Shown: positions 7,501 to 17,198, counted from the first letter of the stretch. The stretch is 62,524 bases of DNA from Gammaproteobacteria bacterium (GCA_009842505.1 VYFG01000047.1:1-62524), one strand, 5' to 3'. The notes: a model not told the origin generated them from the letters alone. Translations and numbers: made by a program.

Positions 7501-10500
7501 CTATAAGAGTTGCAGACGCTCGCGAACACGATCCCGAGTGTCCCACCATCTCGCGTCGTGGTCGTAGCTGTCTGAGATTTTCTCAAGCATCCTCGACGTG
7601 AAAGGGTGGTCGAAGGCCAGTTCCCGGGACCAGGTTCGAAATTTCTCAGCCAGCTGATGATCCTGTGCCCCGCCTTCGCCTCGAGAAGTAAATTCCCGGT
7701 TGTTCAGAATGCCCATGAATACCCCGGTCACGATTTCCTGCGATCCGGTGTCGTCAATTACTCCCCGCACCGGCTCGCATGGCCAGATACCGTCCTCGCC
7801 ATGCGGACAACAGGAGAGTAGCCGGCCGATAACCCTGTCGCAGACATCGGCACGGCCATATTTCGTGGCAAGTGTCCGCACTTGCTCCAGCCATCTCATC
7901 AGTTCGGCTCGATCAATGCCTGAATCCACCCGGGTTCCGGGAATCCGGCTGACACTGAATCGAAGAGCATGTCCGGCGTTCTCGGCAAATTTTCGTTTAT
8001 CGGCATTCTGCTGTTGCCATTCGACTGGATCCTCACCGCTGTCGTTGCGCTTGAATCCGAGTGCGAGCATGTGCATGAAGAATGCGGGCGAGTCCGAGAC
8101 CTGCGCCTCCAGATTGGGTATTCCATGGTCGGAGCCGTCGAGATTTCTGATATGCAAGAGCTCGATCCGCGCAAGGTCTTCGCGCGAAGCATCTTCCCGC
8201 TGTTCAAGCGTATCGAGGGCTCTGGATACGTAATACTGCTCAATCGGGTAGAGGCCGGAAGATTCAGCGTCGCCGGCCGCAAGCGCCGTCAGCAGGCGCA
8301 TCAGCCGGGAAGAATCAAGGAGTTCCCAATCTATCCGTGCGGCCTGAAATGCGGCCAGCGGACGATTCACTTTGAGCAACTCGTCGACCAGCTTGGTGAT
8401 GGCAGATGCATCATGGCGATCCCAGTGTGGGTTCACCTGTTCCCAGTATCTCTGTTGAAGAGGCATGGAAAGCCGGTCGACGTGTTGCCAGGTGCCACTG
8501 TCGAATGGGGCACAGCCAAGAAGGCGAATACACCCATCTTCATCTGAGCCAAGGTGCGCGAGCAGCCCAGCAAGAAGGGTGTCGCGATCCGGCAAGTCGA
8601 GCCTCTCGAGAAAACCGGAGACGCACTGCTCGGATTTGCCCCGCAGACCGGTTGATTCTCCAGCCAGCATGTCATGGACAAACTTGACCCTCTGTTCAAC
8701 ATCGGTATCGATTTCGGCCATGTGCCAACCAATTACGCCGGAGGCATCGCCGGAGGCATCGCCGGATCGGCAAAGCTCCTTGATTCCGTCCAGCCCTGCC
8801 TCTGTCCAGATCTCTTGCAAGGCAACATGTCGCTGGCAGGCAATCCGTTTCTCCCTCTTCTCATGGTCGAACCGTTCATCTTCAACCTCGTCCCCTGATT
8901 CTTCCACCCAATGGCTCACGAAAAGCCATCGATGCCGGTCGACGGGATTCCGGGGTTCAAGCAGCGCATAGGCCTGTCGGGCGCGATCTCTCTCTTCGTC
9001 GTCGATCTCGCGATATCGGCTACGCCGGGTCAGGGCATAGTTTCGTATCCGCTCGCGCAATGCCGCCTTTTGGTCATCATTCGGCCCGGTGTCATTCCAG
9101 ACGGTAATGAGTTCCCACACCCGGTTGCGCTGATCAGGACTCAGCACCTTGAGGCGCTGGACCAGATCGCCGAGCATGTGTTCGTCATGCACAGGCCAGT
9201 GGAGAACAAGCTCTGCCGCTTTGTCTTGGCCATCCCATGCATCGCCATTGGTGGTGACCTTGCCTGCGTCATAAGCATCGGTGCGCCAGCGTGGCCTGTT
9301 GCCGTAGGCCCCAAAGGCAGAAACCGGATTCAGTTGATGGATGCAGACCTGCCATCCGACATCGGGAAACTTCCTGGTCAGCCGTTCAAGCGCCGAGCTT
9401 CGCTCCCCAAGTGAAGCGGCTGTCTGGGGCATCCAGCACCGAAAGATCGATTGAAGCGCATTCATGGGGCTGTTGGTCAAGTTGTCATCGATCTTCCACG
9501 CGCAAAATCTGGCGAGAATAGATGTGACGCGGACCAGCCGCTCGGGTTTCCAGGCGAGCAATTCGAGGGCCGACAACATGCCTGTGCGCGGGCACCCTCC
9601 GAAAATTCCGGTGTCCTCACGCACGAACAGCACAGCAAGCTGGGGATCGTCACTGTCGAGATCCGCTTCGACAATGTCAAGAAAGGTATTCGGCGCTGCC
9701 TCGGCATATTGTTGAAGATGCTCCTTCTGAGAGAGCCATGTCGACATGGCAGAGGGAGTGAGCAGGCTCTTGACCACATCACTAACGCGGGCTTCAAGAT
9801 CAATCCCGAGGCGCCCTCCAAGAAGGGAATTGCCGTGCACCGCGAGAAGCACAAGCGTATCGCAGAGGCCCTGACGGAGAGCATCAGAATGTTGCCGGCT
9901 CTTGTCATAGAGTTCCCCCCACGGCTTATCCTTCGGCAGTTCCAGCGCCGGGTCCTGTTCAGAAAGAACCACCTCCGCCACGAACAGGAAGTTTTCCAGG
10001 TCGCTGCAGGTGAAAGCTGGGTGTGCGGTATAGAGCGCATCGATCTTCGAGACGACTCCCCGATGGTTGCTGATCGACCAAACCGGCGATTCGTCTATTC
10101 TCTGGAGTAGAGCGATCGTTTGCTCCACCTCTTCGAAAGATCTGCTGCCGGTCAGGCAACGCAATATCTCCCGATCTGCCTCGACGCTGGCATCCCACGC
10201 GCCGGGGAATATGAACGGAATCAGCCTCTGCGCGACTGTATCGTCCATAGCCCAGGGCGGCACCTTGACCGCCTCGACCTGCGCGAGCCGGCGCCGGAGA
10301 ATGGTCGGCGAGCGCGCCGATTCCCTTGCGAGCTGGTTTATTCTGGGGTCTTCAAGACCGGCTACGCTCAAGGCCTTGCGGAACGGTTCATGGCTCAGCA
10401 GGTCAAGTGCAATGTCCGCCTTGTTTATTACCGTATTGCGTCCGCGCACAATGATGGTGTGGGTTTTCTTCTGAAGCCCTGCGAGGGCTTCCTCAACTTC

Positions 10501-11601
10501 AGGGGAGGCGACTATCGCAATATAGTTCGATGATATTCTGGAGATGGTTCTGAAAGCCTCAAGCGAACGAATAACGATTGCCCGCTCATAGGCTCCGGGG
10601 CATGTCTCTTCGATCTCTTCCAGCGAGCCACCGAGGAATGCCAGAGCCTCTATCACAGATTCGGCGGTAACGACCAAGGCGCTCGCCGGAGGTGCCTGCA
10701 ACCAGTTCTCGAGCAGTTCCTGGTGTCTTTCGGTGGCGGGCAGGAACAACTCTTTCGGTAACCTGGGTTCGGTGGCATCGGCCCACTCAAGCCAGATTTG
10801 GTCAAGAGTTGTGACCTCCTGACCTGCACCACCCAGGAACTCGCGCATCCGGACCTGCGCCGGAACCGATTGTTCCAACCACTGTTCCAGGTCGCTGGCA
10901 TCGAAGGCGCGCACATCTTTCCACTGCCCCAGCGCACTCTTGTCCTTGGTCCAGTTGTCCTTGCCGGTCCAGTTTCGTGGCGTCACGAAAACGAACGTCA
11001 TCGACTTCCGTTCCTTGGCGGGAATTTTTGGAGTTCGGTTGTTGTAGTCCGCCTCGGCCTTGGTCCGGGGGTCTTCGCCGCATCCAGACTCCCAGCCGGA
11101 ATGGCCGAGAGGAATCCACGGTCTTGCCGATTCCGAAATGACCTGGCCGTCCCAGCCCTTTCGTTGGGAATTGTCAAAAGCTGGAAAATCCACCCTGGTC
11201 AGATTGTTTCCGGTCGAATGCACCAGTGTACGCAGCAGCGCGGGAAGCTGCCCTCGCGCATCTATGGTATCCGCCCAGGATGCGATCTGACGGGCGGTGA
11301 TCCCGAGATATGCAGGCGCGTACGCACGGACCACGATATCATCCTCGTGTACACGCGCCTCGAACTCGTCGTACCTTGCCTGCATTTCCAGAAGCGCAGG
11401 GGCTTCGGCATGGAACCCCTTCTCGATCCGCATGGCCATCTCCGGTGAAAGGGCCGCATTCCCGTTCAACAGATTCGACAGGGCCGGCCGCCCGACACCC
11501 AGCATCTCAGCGGCTTTCTTCACCGTGAGTTCCGTCGGGAGAATCGATTGCCTGATGTGGATGCCAGGATGGATCGGAGGCTCTTTACGTTGCAATGCCA
11601 T
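7501..11601 (-). CDS. Giant HigA-like HTH protein with putative nuclease-like and STAND-like regions
   Basis: The 1366-residue protein starts with a HigA/XRE helix-turn-helix (about residues 18-75; PPIHPGIHIRQ, VKKAAEMLGVGRPALSNLLNG). A second region carries GWDG at 149-152, WESG at 170-173, FVFVTPRNW at 203-211 and LEQWLEQ at 238-244. I read this as a possible PD-(D/E)xK-type nuclease-like fold with D151 and E171 as candidates. Residues 300-480 look like a STAND-type NTPase whose P-loop lacks GKS/T. The remaining 850 residues are helical. It sits upstream of hsdR on the same strand, 270 bases away. Function is not established; defence effector or sensor is inferred. Confidence 0.85.
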   Translation of the reverse strand: MALQRKEPPIHPGIHIRQSILPTELTVKKAAEMLGVGRPALSNLLNGNAALSPEMAMRIEKGFHAEAPALLEMQARYDEFEARVHEDDIVVRAYAPAYLGITARQIASWADTIDARGQLPALLRTLVHSTGNNLTRVDFPAFDNSQRKGWDGQVISESARPWIPLGHSGWESGCGEDPRTKAEADYNNRTPKIPAKERKSMTFVFVTPRNWTGKDNWTKDKSALGQWKDVRAFDASDLEQWLEQSVPAQVRMREFLGGAGQEVTTLDQIWLEWADATEPRLPKELFLPATERHQELLENWLQAPPASALVVTAESVIEALAFLGGSLEEIEETCPGAYERAIVIRSLEAFRTISRISSNYIAIVASPEVEEALAGLQKKTHTIIVRGRNTVINKADIALDLLSHEPFRKALSVAGLEDPRINQLARESARSPTILRRRLAQVEAVKVPPWAMDDTVAQRLIPFIFPGAWDASVEADREILRCLTGSRSFEEVEQTIALLQRIDESPVWSISNHRGVVSKIDALYTAHPAFTCSDLENFLFVAEVVLSEQDPALELPKDKPWGELYDKSRQHSDALRQGLCDTLVLLAVHGNSLLGGRLGIDLEARVSDVVKSLLTPSAMSTWLSQKEHLQQYAEAAPNTFLDIVEADLDSDDPQLAVLFVREDTGIFGGCPRTGMLSALELLAWKPERLVRVTSILARFCAWKIDDNLTNSPMNALQSIFRCWMPQTAASLGERSSALERLTRKFPDVGWQVCIHQLNPVSAFGAYGNRPRWRTDAYDAGKVTTNGDAWDGQDKAAELVLHWPVHDEHMLGDLVQRLKVLSPDQRNRVWELITVWNDTGPNDDQKAALRERIRNYALTRRSRYREIDDEERDRARQAYALLEPRNPVDRHRWLFVSHWVEESGDEVEDERFDHEKREKRIACQRHVALQEIWTEAGLDGIKELCRSGDASGDASGVIGWHMAEIDTDVEQRVKFVHDMLAGESTGLRGKSEQCVSGFLERLDLPDRDTLLAGLLAHLGSDEDGCIRLLGCAPFDSGTWQHVDRLSMPLQQRYWEQVNPHWDRHDASAITKLVDELLKVNRPLAAFQAARIDWELLDSSRLMRLLTALAAGDAESSGLYPIEQYYVSRALDTLEQREDASREDLARIELLHIRNLDGSDHGIPNLEAQVSDSPAFFMHMLALGFKRNDSGEDPVEWQQQNADKRKFAENAGHALRFSVSRIPGTRVDSGIDRAELMRWLEQVRTLATKYGRADVCDRVIGRLLSCCPHGEDGIWPCEPVRGVIDDTGSQEIVTGVFMGILNNREFTSRGEGGAQDHQLAEKFRTWSRELAFDHPFTSRMLEKISDSYDHDARWWDTRDRVRERLQLL

Positions 11602-11912
11602 GGCGTGCTGTCACTCCTGTTTGCTGTGCGTCCAGAATGACATCTGGAGAGGATTCTGAGAGATATCTAGAATTGTATCGTATAACGCTACACAGTACAA
11701 GCATCAGAATCGAATAAACGCATCCGCTCACTCGGCTGTGAATGGGTCGTATGTGGGTACGAACGAATGCGGCGTACTGGTTTCTACGACCACGCCAAGA
11801 ATGGTTCTTGTGGGGATTCATGACGAATCCGTCGGCAATACGCACGACAGCCATGCGCGCAAATTATCGGAACTTTACCTCACACCGCTTTCGAAATGCT
11901 TACGGTGAAATA
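11602..11912 (-). other. AT-rich gene-free stretch at the island edge
   Basis: This stretch separates the giant gene from the truncated asparaginase gene. It is much richer in A and T than its surroundings, especially 11,900-11,950, and holds no credible gene. It probably includes the promoter of the 1366-residue gene. It marks the border between the inserted island and the older chromosome. Confidence 0.5.
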
Positions 11913-12242
11913 TTATCTTATTGTATTTAAATAATTTAATTTGGCTAACCTTATTTCCACCCGTTCCAGGTGCATGGGCTCGCCGTTGTGGGACGCACAG
12001 GCCAGGGCGATTTCCTCCGGACCGGGACCGAATGCGTCCGCCGCACCGGACTCCACCAGCGGGACGGCCTGGATGAACTTGTAGGATGAGCGGGGGATCA
12101 CCGGCCGGGTGACATCTCCGAGAGCAAACACGGTGTCCCCGCGCGCGTCCACCGCCACGGCGCTGCCGCGGTGCACGGATTCCACTTCGCCCCCGCGGAT
12201 GACCGATGCGAGTACCGGGTTGCTTGTTGCGACTTCGGTCAT
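11913..12242 (-). pseudogene. Asparaginase II family gene, 5' fragment truncated by the island
   Basis: From ATG 12242 the protein reads MTEVATSNPVLASVIRGG and continues through RPVIPRSSYKFIQ and ALACASHNGEP, which is the conserved N-terminus of the bacterial asparaginase II family (PF06089), an L-asparagine hydrolase of about 330 residues. After about 95 residues (GEPMHLERV) homology stops and an AT-rich tail adds a few unrelated codons before a stop at 11913. The break point, near 11,955, coincides with the composition change. The remainder of the gene is not in the window. It is almost certainly inactive. Confidence 0.8.
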
Positions 12243-12635
12243 GGGGAGGGCTCGGGAAGCGGGCGCGGGATCAGGCGGTTGTTGCGGGCGATCCCTCCGG
12301 TCAAACGGGGCGGATAGCCGGAGAATCACTGTTGCAACGGTGATGGTCGCATCATGAATAATAATCAAGGGATAGTCTGCGCAAGCTATCACAGATTACG
12401 ACGGGTGCTCGAAGTTGCTTATCATGCCGGCGGTAGCCCGATCCACAGCAGACTCTCGCCGACGCCGACGCCGACGCCAACGCCCGCGAGGCGAAAGCAC
12501 GCCGAATAACACAATGCCGCTGCAGCCGGAGGGTGTTGATCGGGCCAGACGTGTGACGGCCGCCCCAAGATCAGGATGGATAAATTGTAATCTTTGTGCT
12601 ACATTTATCTCCAATCTGTAGTACGAAGATCACAT
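12243..12635. other. Intergenic region between asparaginase remnant and hipBA
   Basis: About 390 bases without a gene. It holds a short six-base tandem repeat (GACGCC, about four units, 12459-12484) and, nearer the right end, an AT-rich segment with an inverted repeat that probably contains the hipBA promoter and operator. Confidence 0.5.
12579..12609 (+). promoter_or_regulatory. Candidate HipB operator upstream of hipBA
   Basis: Two perfect 7-base arms, GATAAAT (12579-12585) and ATTTATC (12603-12609), flank a 17-base AT-rich spacer 27 bases before the hipB start. HipB-type antitoxins bind inverted repeats in their own promoter, so autoregulation is likely. The arms differ from the E. coli TATCC/GGATA operator, so the assignment rests on position and symmetry. 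Confidence 0.45.
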
Positions 12636-12971
12636 ATGCCGACTCCTCATCATCCACCCGCCGCCGTTAGGCGGGTACTACGCAAACTCGGAACGGATAT
12701 CCATGATGCCCGGCGACGGCGACGGTTGCCCATGAGGGTCGTGGCGGAACGCGCCTTCACGTCCCGCTCCACCCTCCAAAGGGTCGAAGCCGGCGATACC
12801 AAAGTGGGCATCGGCATATACGCGAGTGTCTTGCAGGCGCTCGGTTTGCTCGAGGGCCTGGGCCAGATTGCCGACATCAGCAATGACCGCGTCGGGCAGG
12901 CCCTCGCCAGTGCCGAACTGCCCAAGCATGTCCATCTCAAGCGGCCGGCTCGATCGTCCCGCAATGGCTGA
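12636..12971 (+). CDS. hipB: HipB-like XRE family antitoxin
   Basis: A 111-residue DNA-binding protein with an XRE helix-turn-helix (about residues 15-70; DIHDARRRRRLPMRVVAERAFTSRST then LQRVEAGDTKVGIGIY). It should neutralise the HipA kinase and repress the operon. I took ATG 12636, since an ATG further upstream adds an unlikely leader through the operator region. The stop overlaps hipA by 8 bases. Confidence 0.85.
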   Translation: MPTPHHPPAAVRRVLRKLGTDIHDARRRRRLPMRVVAERAFTSRSTLQRVEAGDTKVGIGIYASVLQALGLLEGLGQIADISNDRVGQALASAELPKHVHLKRPARSSRNG

Positions 12972-14211
12972 CTTCGAAGTCCATATCGAACTTGACGGGC
13001 GGACCCGGCAGGTTGGGCTGGCGATGAGCAATCGAGTACGCGGCACGGAGGCCATCCTCTTTGGATATGACGGCGGCTGGCTGGAAGACCCCGACAGGTT
13101 CTCGCTGGAGCCTGCCCTTGCTCTGGGACAGGGAACCTTCGCGCCGCCCGCTGGCCTCTCGACCTTCGGATCCATTGGTGATTCAGCCCCGGATACCTGG
13201 GGCCGTCGGCTGATGCAGCGCGCCGAGCGCCGTCTTGCCGAACGAGAGGGCCGCACCGTTCGCACTCTCCTGGAGAGCGACTATCTCCTTGGCGTGGCCG
13301 ACGAGACCCGGCTGGGCGCATTGCGCTTCCGCTGGGCTGGGGACAACTCTTTCCAAGCTCCGATCCGCACGGGGGTACCGGCCCTGATTGAGCTTGGCCG
13401 CCTGCTGCAGATCACCGAGCGGATTCTCCGAGACGAGGAAACCGACGAAGATCTCCAACTCATCTTCGCTCCCGGCTCCTCCTTGGGTGGTGCCCGCCCG
13501 AAAGCGTCGGTAATCGACCAGCACGGCCGCCTCTCCATCGCCAAGTTTCCAAAGGAAACCGACGAATACAGCATGGAAACCTGGGAGGAGATTGCGTTGC
13601 GCCTGGCCGATCAGGCCGGTATCACCACGCCCACGCATGATCTGATCGATGTCGTCGGCAAGAAGGTTATGCTATCGCGGCGCTTTGATCGCCGGGGCGC
13701 AATCCGTATTCCGTTCCTGTCGGCCATGGCGATGATGGGTGTGAGAGACGGCGAGCGCGGCAGCTACCCCGAGATCGTCGATGCTCTCGCGGCACATGGC
13801 GCCCGGGGAAAGACGGATGCCCATGCTCTTTATCGGCGCGTCGTCTTCAATGTGCTGATCTCCAATGTCGACGACCACCTGCGCAACCACGGCTTCCTGT
13901 GGCTCGGAATGACGGGATGGTCGCTCTCTCCCGCCTACGACCTGAATCCTGTACCCATGGACCTCAAGGCGCGGGTTCTGACGACCAACATCGATCTCGA
14001 CGAGGGCACCTGTTCGCTCGATCTGCTGGAGGAAGCCGCCGAGTACTTCGCTCTGACGCTGGCGCAGGCTCGTTCGATCATCAAGGAAGTCGCGACCGTG
14101 ACCGCGACCTGGCGCACTACCGCGAAAGCGGTTGGCGCGCACGCTGCCGAGATCAACCGCATGGCCAGTGCCTTCGAACATGACGACCTGAAGCGGGCAC
14201 TGGCCTTATGA
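12964..14211 (+). CDS. hipA: HipA-like serine/threonine kinase toxin
   Basis: Toxin of a type II module; E. coli HipA phosphorylates glutamyl-tRNA synthetase and induces persistence. The 415-residue protein has the HipA N-terminal lobe, the glycine loop GSSLGGARPK (near residue 180), the nucleotide-binding lysine region SIAKFP, and the catalytic segment NVLISNVDDHLRNHGF with the D...N pair, followed by LSPAYDLNP. Length is close to the 440 of E. coli HipA. All key motifs are intact, so it looks active. Start ATG 12964 overlaps hipB. Confidence 0.92.
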   Translation: MADFEVHIELDGRTRQVGLAMSNRVRGTEAILFGYDGGWLEDPDRFSLEPALALGQGTFAPPAGLSTFGSIGDSAPDTWGRRLMQRAERRLAEREGRTVRTLLESDYLLGVADETRLGALRFRWAGDNSFQAPIRTGVPALIELGRLLQITERILRDEETDEDLQLIFAPGSSLGGARPKASVIDQHGRLSIAKFPKETDEYSMETWEEIALRLADQAGITTPTHDLIDVVGKKVMLSRRFDRRGAIRIPFLSAMAMMGVRDGERGSYPEIVDALAAHGARGKTDAHALYRRVVFNVLISNVDDHLRNHGFLWLGMTGWSLSPAYDLNPVPMDLKARVLTTNIDLDEGTCSLDLLEEAAEYFALTLAQARSIIKEVATVTATWRTTAKAVGAHAAEINRMASAFEHDDLKRALAL

Positions 14212-14361
14212 CAAGAACCTTTCTTCACGGATTCCCGCCCGCCGGCAGACAGCCTTGTCTCTGGCTCGATCATCGTTCTGACCATCGGACACCCCGCCGC
14301 ACGATTCCACGGCAGACGCCAACCTGATCGCTGTTCCAAAGAATAACAAAAGGCGGTTGCA

Positions 14362-15351
14362 TCAGCGGTGACCACCCTCCTGCAGCCAGGCGGTTGGACT
14401 TGATCCCACAATGCGCTGAAACTCACGATTGAAGTTGGACCTTGTCTGGAATCCGGATGCGTACATCGCCTGCGTGACCGTTTTACCCTCCAGCAAGGCC
14501 GACCGGGCCGCCTCGATGCGGGCCGAGTTGACGTAGCGCGATACGTTTTCCCCGGTCGCCCGATTGACGGCGGCCGACACCTGCTTGGCCGGCGTACCCA
14601 GCTTGCGCGCCAGTCTCGCCAGGGTCAGATCGGGGTCCAGGTATGGACGATCCGTTCCCATCAGTGTTTCAAGCCGCTGCATCAACATCTCGTCGTCAAT
14701 GGAGAAGTCTTCTACCTGAGAAACGGGCTTTAGACGGTCAATCACGCGCGTACCGTAGAGACTGAGGAGTCCGACAATAAAGAGGTTTCCGATGAAGAAG
14801 ATGCTGATAATCCATGGTTGCAAGTCCGGGGCCCCGGACATGATCGTGAGGATGATCAGAACCTCGCTAATGGCGGATGCGATCAGCGCGGCGCCGATGA
14901 TCTGCCAGATGCGCCGGGGCCATTCCCCGGCTTCAAGGATGGCATCGGCCAGGCTGTCGCCGCTGCGCCGGCTGAGCCATAGGATTGCCAGCCCATAGCC
15001 TGCGAACTGTGCCGGTATCAGGGCGTCCAAAGCCGGCGGAAACACAAAAAGTGCGGCCAGCACTGCTCCGGGATTCGCGAGATGAATGAAGGCACGCCGA
15101 TCCGGACGCCGGCCTGCCGTCATCCGGAAGGCGAGCCATGCGGCAGGGGGAATCAATGCAGCAGTCAGGGGCTGAAGCGTCGCCATGCCGCGAAGCCCGT
15201 AATGCTGGTTGAGCGAAATGATCAGAGCCTGAACGGCGCAAAGGCCGAGAAGGCCGGCGAGCGGGACATGTCTGCGATCCGAGAGCCACAGGCGCAGAAA
15301 CATGAACCCCAGAACCAGCGCGACAACAAGAGGGATGGGAAGACTGGGCAT
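14362..15351 (-). CDS. AraC family regulator with N-terminal membrane domain
   Basis: The 329-residue protein has about six or seven hydrophobic helices over residues 1-215, then an AraC/XylS double helix-turn-helix at the C-terminus (YLDPDLTLARLARKLG, then GENVSRYVNSARIEAARS, and the signature FQTRSNFNREFQRIVGSSP). This class is thought to sense a signal at the inner membrane and control a nearby gene. It is divergent from the secreted hydrolase at 15473, the likeliest target. The target is inference. Confidence 0.88.
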   Translation of the reverse strand: MPSLPIPLVVALVLGFMFLRLWLSDRRHVPLAGLLGLCAVQALIISLNQHYGLRGMATLQPLTAALIPPAAWLAFRMTAGRRPDRRAFIHLANPGAVLAALFVFPPALDALIPAQFAGYGLAILWLSRRSGDSLADAILEAGEWPRRIWQIIGAALIASAISEVLIILTIMSGAPDLQPWIISIFFIGNLFIVGLLSLYGTRVIDRLKPVSQVEDFSIDDEMLMQRLETLMGTDRPYLDPDLTLARLARKLGTPAKQVSAAVNRATGENVSRYVNSARIEAARSALLEGKTVTQAMYASGFQTRSNFNREFQRIVGSSPTAWLQEGGHR

Positions 15352-15472
15352 CGGAGTCGTTTCAGATGTCTCAAAACCGGTTCAAGGCGACCTGAATCCG
15401 GTTCGAGGACGCCAGCTAGTGAGCATCGCGGTATTGTAATTGCTCCGAAACCCAACCTGGAGATATTCCATC

Positions 15473-16486
15473 ATGCGAATCCTGTTCCTGCTTGCAGCGC
15501 TGTCACTTGTTCCCGCTCTTGCAATGGCAGCCCATCCGGCCGGATACGACACGCTTTTGGTGCCCGCGCCCCATCACGGGCGAGTCCTGCAGGGTGCAAT
15601 CTGGTACCCGGCTTCGGGGCCGGGCCGCCAAATGGTGATCGCTGAAAATGCGGTGTTCCATGGCGTGACCGTTTCCGGAAACGCTCCGATGACTGACGGA
15701 GAACATCCCCTGGTGCTGCTGAGCCATGGGCTCGGTGGGCATTTCCGCTCGCTTGCATGGCTGGCCGCCGGTCTTGCCGGACGCGGAGCCATCGTGATCG
15801 CCGTCAACCACCCCAACTCCACCTGGGGAGATTTCGACACTGAGGCATCGCTCAATCACTGGACACGGGTTCAGGACCTGACCCTGGCACTCGAATGGGT
15901 CCTTGCCGATCAAAGGTTCGGCCCTTTTGTGGATACCAACCGCATCATGGCGGCCGGTTTCTCCTATGGAGGCTGGACAGCGCTCTCCCTGGGAGGGCTG
16001 CGCGGCAACATTGCCGGTTATGCAGCCCATTGCGAGGTATACCGGACAACTTCCACCCATTGTCGGGACATTGCCGCGGATATCGATCTTCTTGCGCTTT
16101 CTGCAGAGACATGGGACGCATCTTATGCGGACGAGAGGATCACCCATGTCGCGGCCATAGACCCCGGCTTGATCTGGGGACTGGAGTCGGTTCATGTCGC
16201 TGGTCTGATCAATCGAGTGACGCTTGTGGGTTTGGGAGAAGGCGACGACCGGCTTGTCGCAACCGATTTCGACGCCAGCGGCTTTGCGGAGCTTCTTCCT
16301 GATGCCGGCATACTACGTCTCGCGCCCGCATATCATTTTTCCGCCCTGCCGCTTTGCAAGCCGAAGGGAGCGGCGATCCTGGAAGAGGAAGGGGACGATC
16401 CGGTCTGCACCGATCCTGACGGCACCGATCGCGCCGCCCTGCACGCTGCGATAATCGACAGGCTGGCAAGCGATCTGGAACTCTGA
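15473..16486 (+). CDS. Secreted alpha/beta hydrolase of the dienelactone hydrolase type
   Basis: From ATG 15473 the 337-residue protein starts MRILFLLAALSLVPALAMA, a clear signal peptide, so it is exported. The fold is alpha/beta hydrolase with an oxyanion HGLGGH motif, a nucleophile elbow GFSYGG (near residue 160) and a late histidine in PAYHFS. It resembles COG4188 predicted dienelactone hydrolases; substrate is unknown. An ATG at 15440 would place a charged leader before the signal peptide and is less likely. It is divergent from an AraC-type gene. Confidence 0.85.
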   Translation: MRILFLLAALSLVPALAMAAHPAGYDTLLVPAPHHGRVLQGAIWYPASGPGRQMVIAENAVFHGVTVSGNAPMTDGEHPLVLLSHGLGGHFRSLAWLAAGLAGRGAIVIAVNHPNSTWGDFDTEASLNHWTRVQDLTLALEWVLADQRFGPFVDTNRIMAAGFSYGGWTALSLGGLRGNIAGYAAHCEVYRTTSTHCRDIAADIDLLALSAETWDASYADERITHVAAIDPGLIWGLESVHVAGLINRVTLVGLGEGDDRLVATDFDASGFAELLPDAGILRLAPAYHFSALPLCKPKGAAILEEEGDDPVCTDPDGTDRAALHAAIIDRLASDLEL

Positions 16487-16615
16487 CACCGGAGCGGCCT
16501 GTCCCGCCGAAGACGCCCATCGACCGGTTCCCGGGAGCGACAGGCTGGCCCGGCTCTGCCGGGCACTCCACGCCCACCTTCCCGACGTCCGTCCGGTCGA
16601 GGCACCGGAAAGGGG

Positions 16616-16892
16616 TGGAAAGGGATAGAACGGCCATAGCTGCGGAGGTGATCCGGAACAGTCAATGCCACCGCCCTGCAGTGCAGGACGGCCCCCGGCA
16701 GGATGCCGTATCCGCCCGATCACTCATATCTCCTGTCACCACGGTGACCGGAGGCCTGTGCTATACAGGCGCTCTGCGAATTGTCAACGAGTCGAGTAAG
16801 CCATGAAGAGAACAGCCGTCAACCCCTGGCCGTGGTCGCTGAATTTCGGCTACAACCAGGCCGAAATGCTCGTTGGAGTGAACCGGCACCTG
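16616..16892 (+). repeat. Duplicated unit, copy A: ridA promoter and 5' end
   Basis: This stretch is repeated, with scattered differences, at about 27287-27565. It covers the upstream leader, two inverted repeats and the first 30 codons of ridA. Here it continues into an intact ridA, so this copy is the probable original. The part 16487-16802 is otherwise free of genes. Confidence 0.75.
16732..16770 (+). promoter_or_regulatory. Two adjacent inverted repeats upstream of ridA
   Basis: The first is CCTGTCACC-AC-GGTGACCGG (16732-16751, one mismatch) and the second GCCTGT-gctat-ACAGGC (16754-16770, perfect). They end 32 bases before the ridA start. Both are kept in the partial duplicate at 27405-27443. 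They could be a regulator operator or a structured leader RNA. Confidence 0.5.
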
Positions 16893-17198
16893 GTCTGTGC
16901 GGGCCAAACCGCCGTCGACGCCGACGGCAACCCGCAGCACCCGGGGGACATGCGCAGCCAGATCTCCCTTGCCCTCGACAATCTGGAAGCCGTACTGGGC
17001 GCTGCCGACATGGGTCTTGCCAACGTGGTCCGGCTCAACCTCTACACCACCGACGTGGACGAAGCCATGCAGCACTTCGATGTCCTCGGATCCCGTTTCG
17101 GGCCGGCGGATGCCGCCCCGCCGATGACCCTTCTCGGCGTTGCCCGGCTCGCCCTGCCTCTGCTGATGTTCGAGATAGAGGCCACGGCCGCCGACTGA
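16803..17198 (+). CDS. RidA/YjgF family protein
   Basis: The family hydrolyses reactive enamine and imine intermediates made by PLP enzymes, such as 2-aminoacrylate. The 131-residue protein has the expected order: VNRHLVCAGQTAVDADGN, then DMRSQISLALDNLEAVL, VVRLNLYTTDVD and a C-terminal PLLMFEIEATA. The arginine of RidA that binds the substrate carboxylate (usually VRV in the last third) is not obvious: the matching stretch reads LLGVARLALP, so R may be shifted. It stands alone with its own structured upstream region, and its 5' end is duplicated at 27.5 kb. Confidence 0.88.
   Translation: MKRTAVNPWPWSLNFGYNQAEMLVGVNRHLVCAGQTAVDADGNPQHPGDMRSQISLALDNLEAVLGAADMGLANVVRLNLYTTDVDEAMQHFDVLGSRFGPADAAPPMTLLGVARLALPLLMFEIEATAAD

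Noticed and set aside
12459..12484. GACGCC tandem repeat as a CRISPR or phase-variation tract
   Set aside because: There are only about four units of six bases, with no spacers, and it lies outside any gene. No CRISPR array or cas gene was seen in the window.
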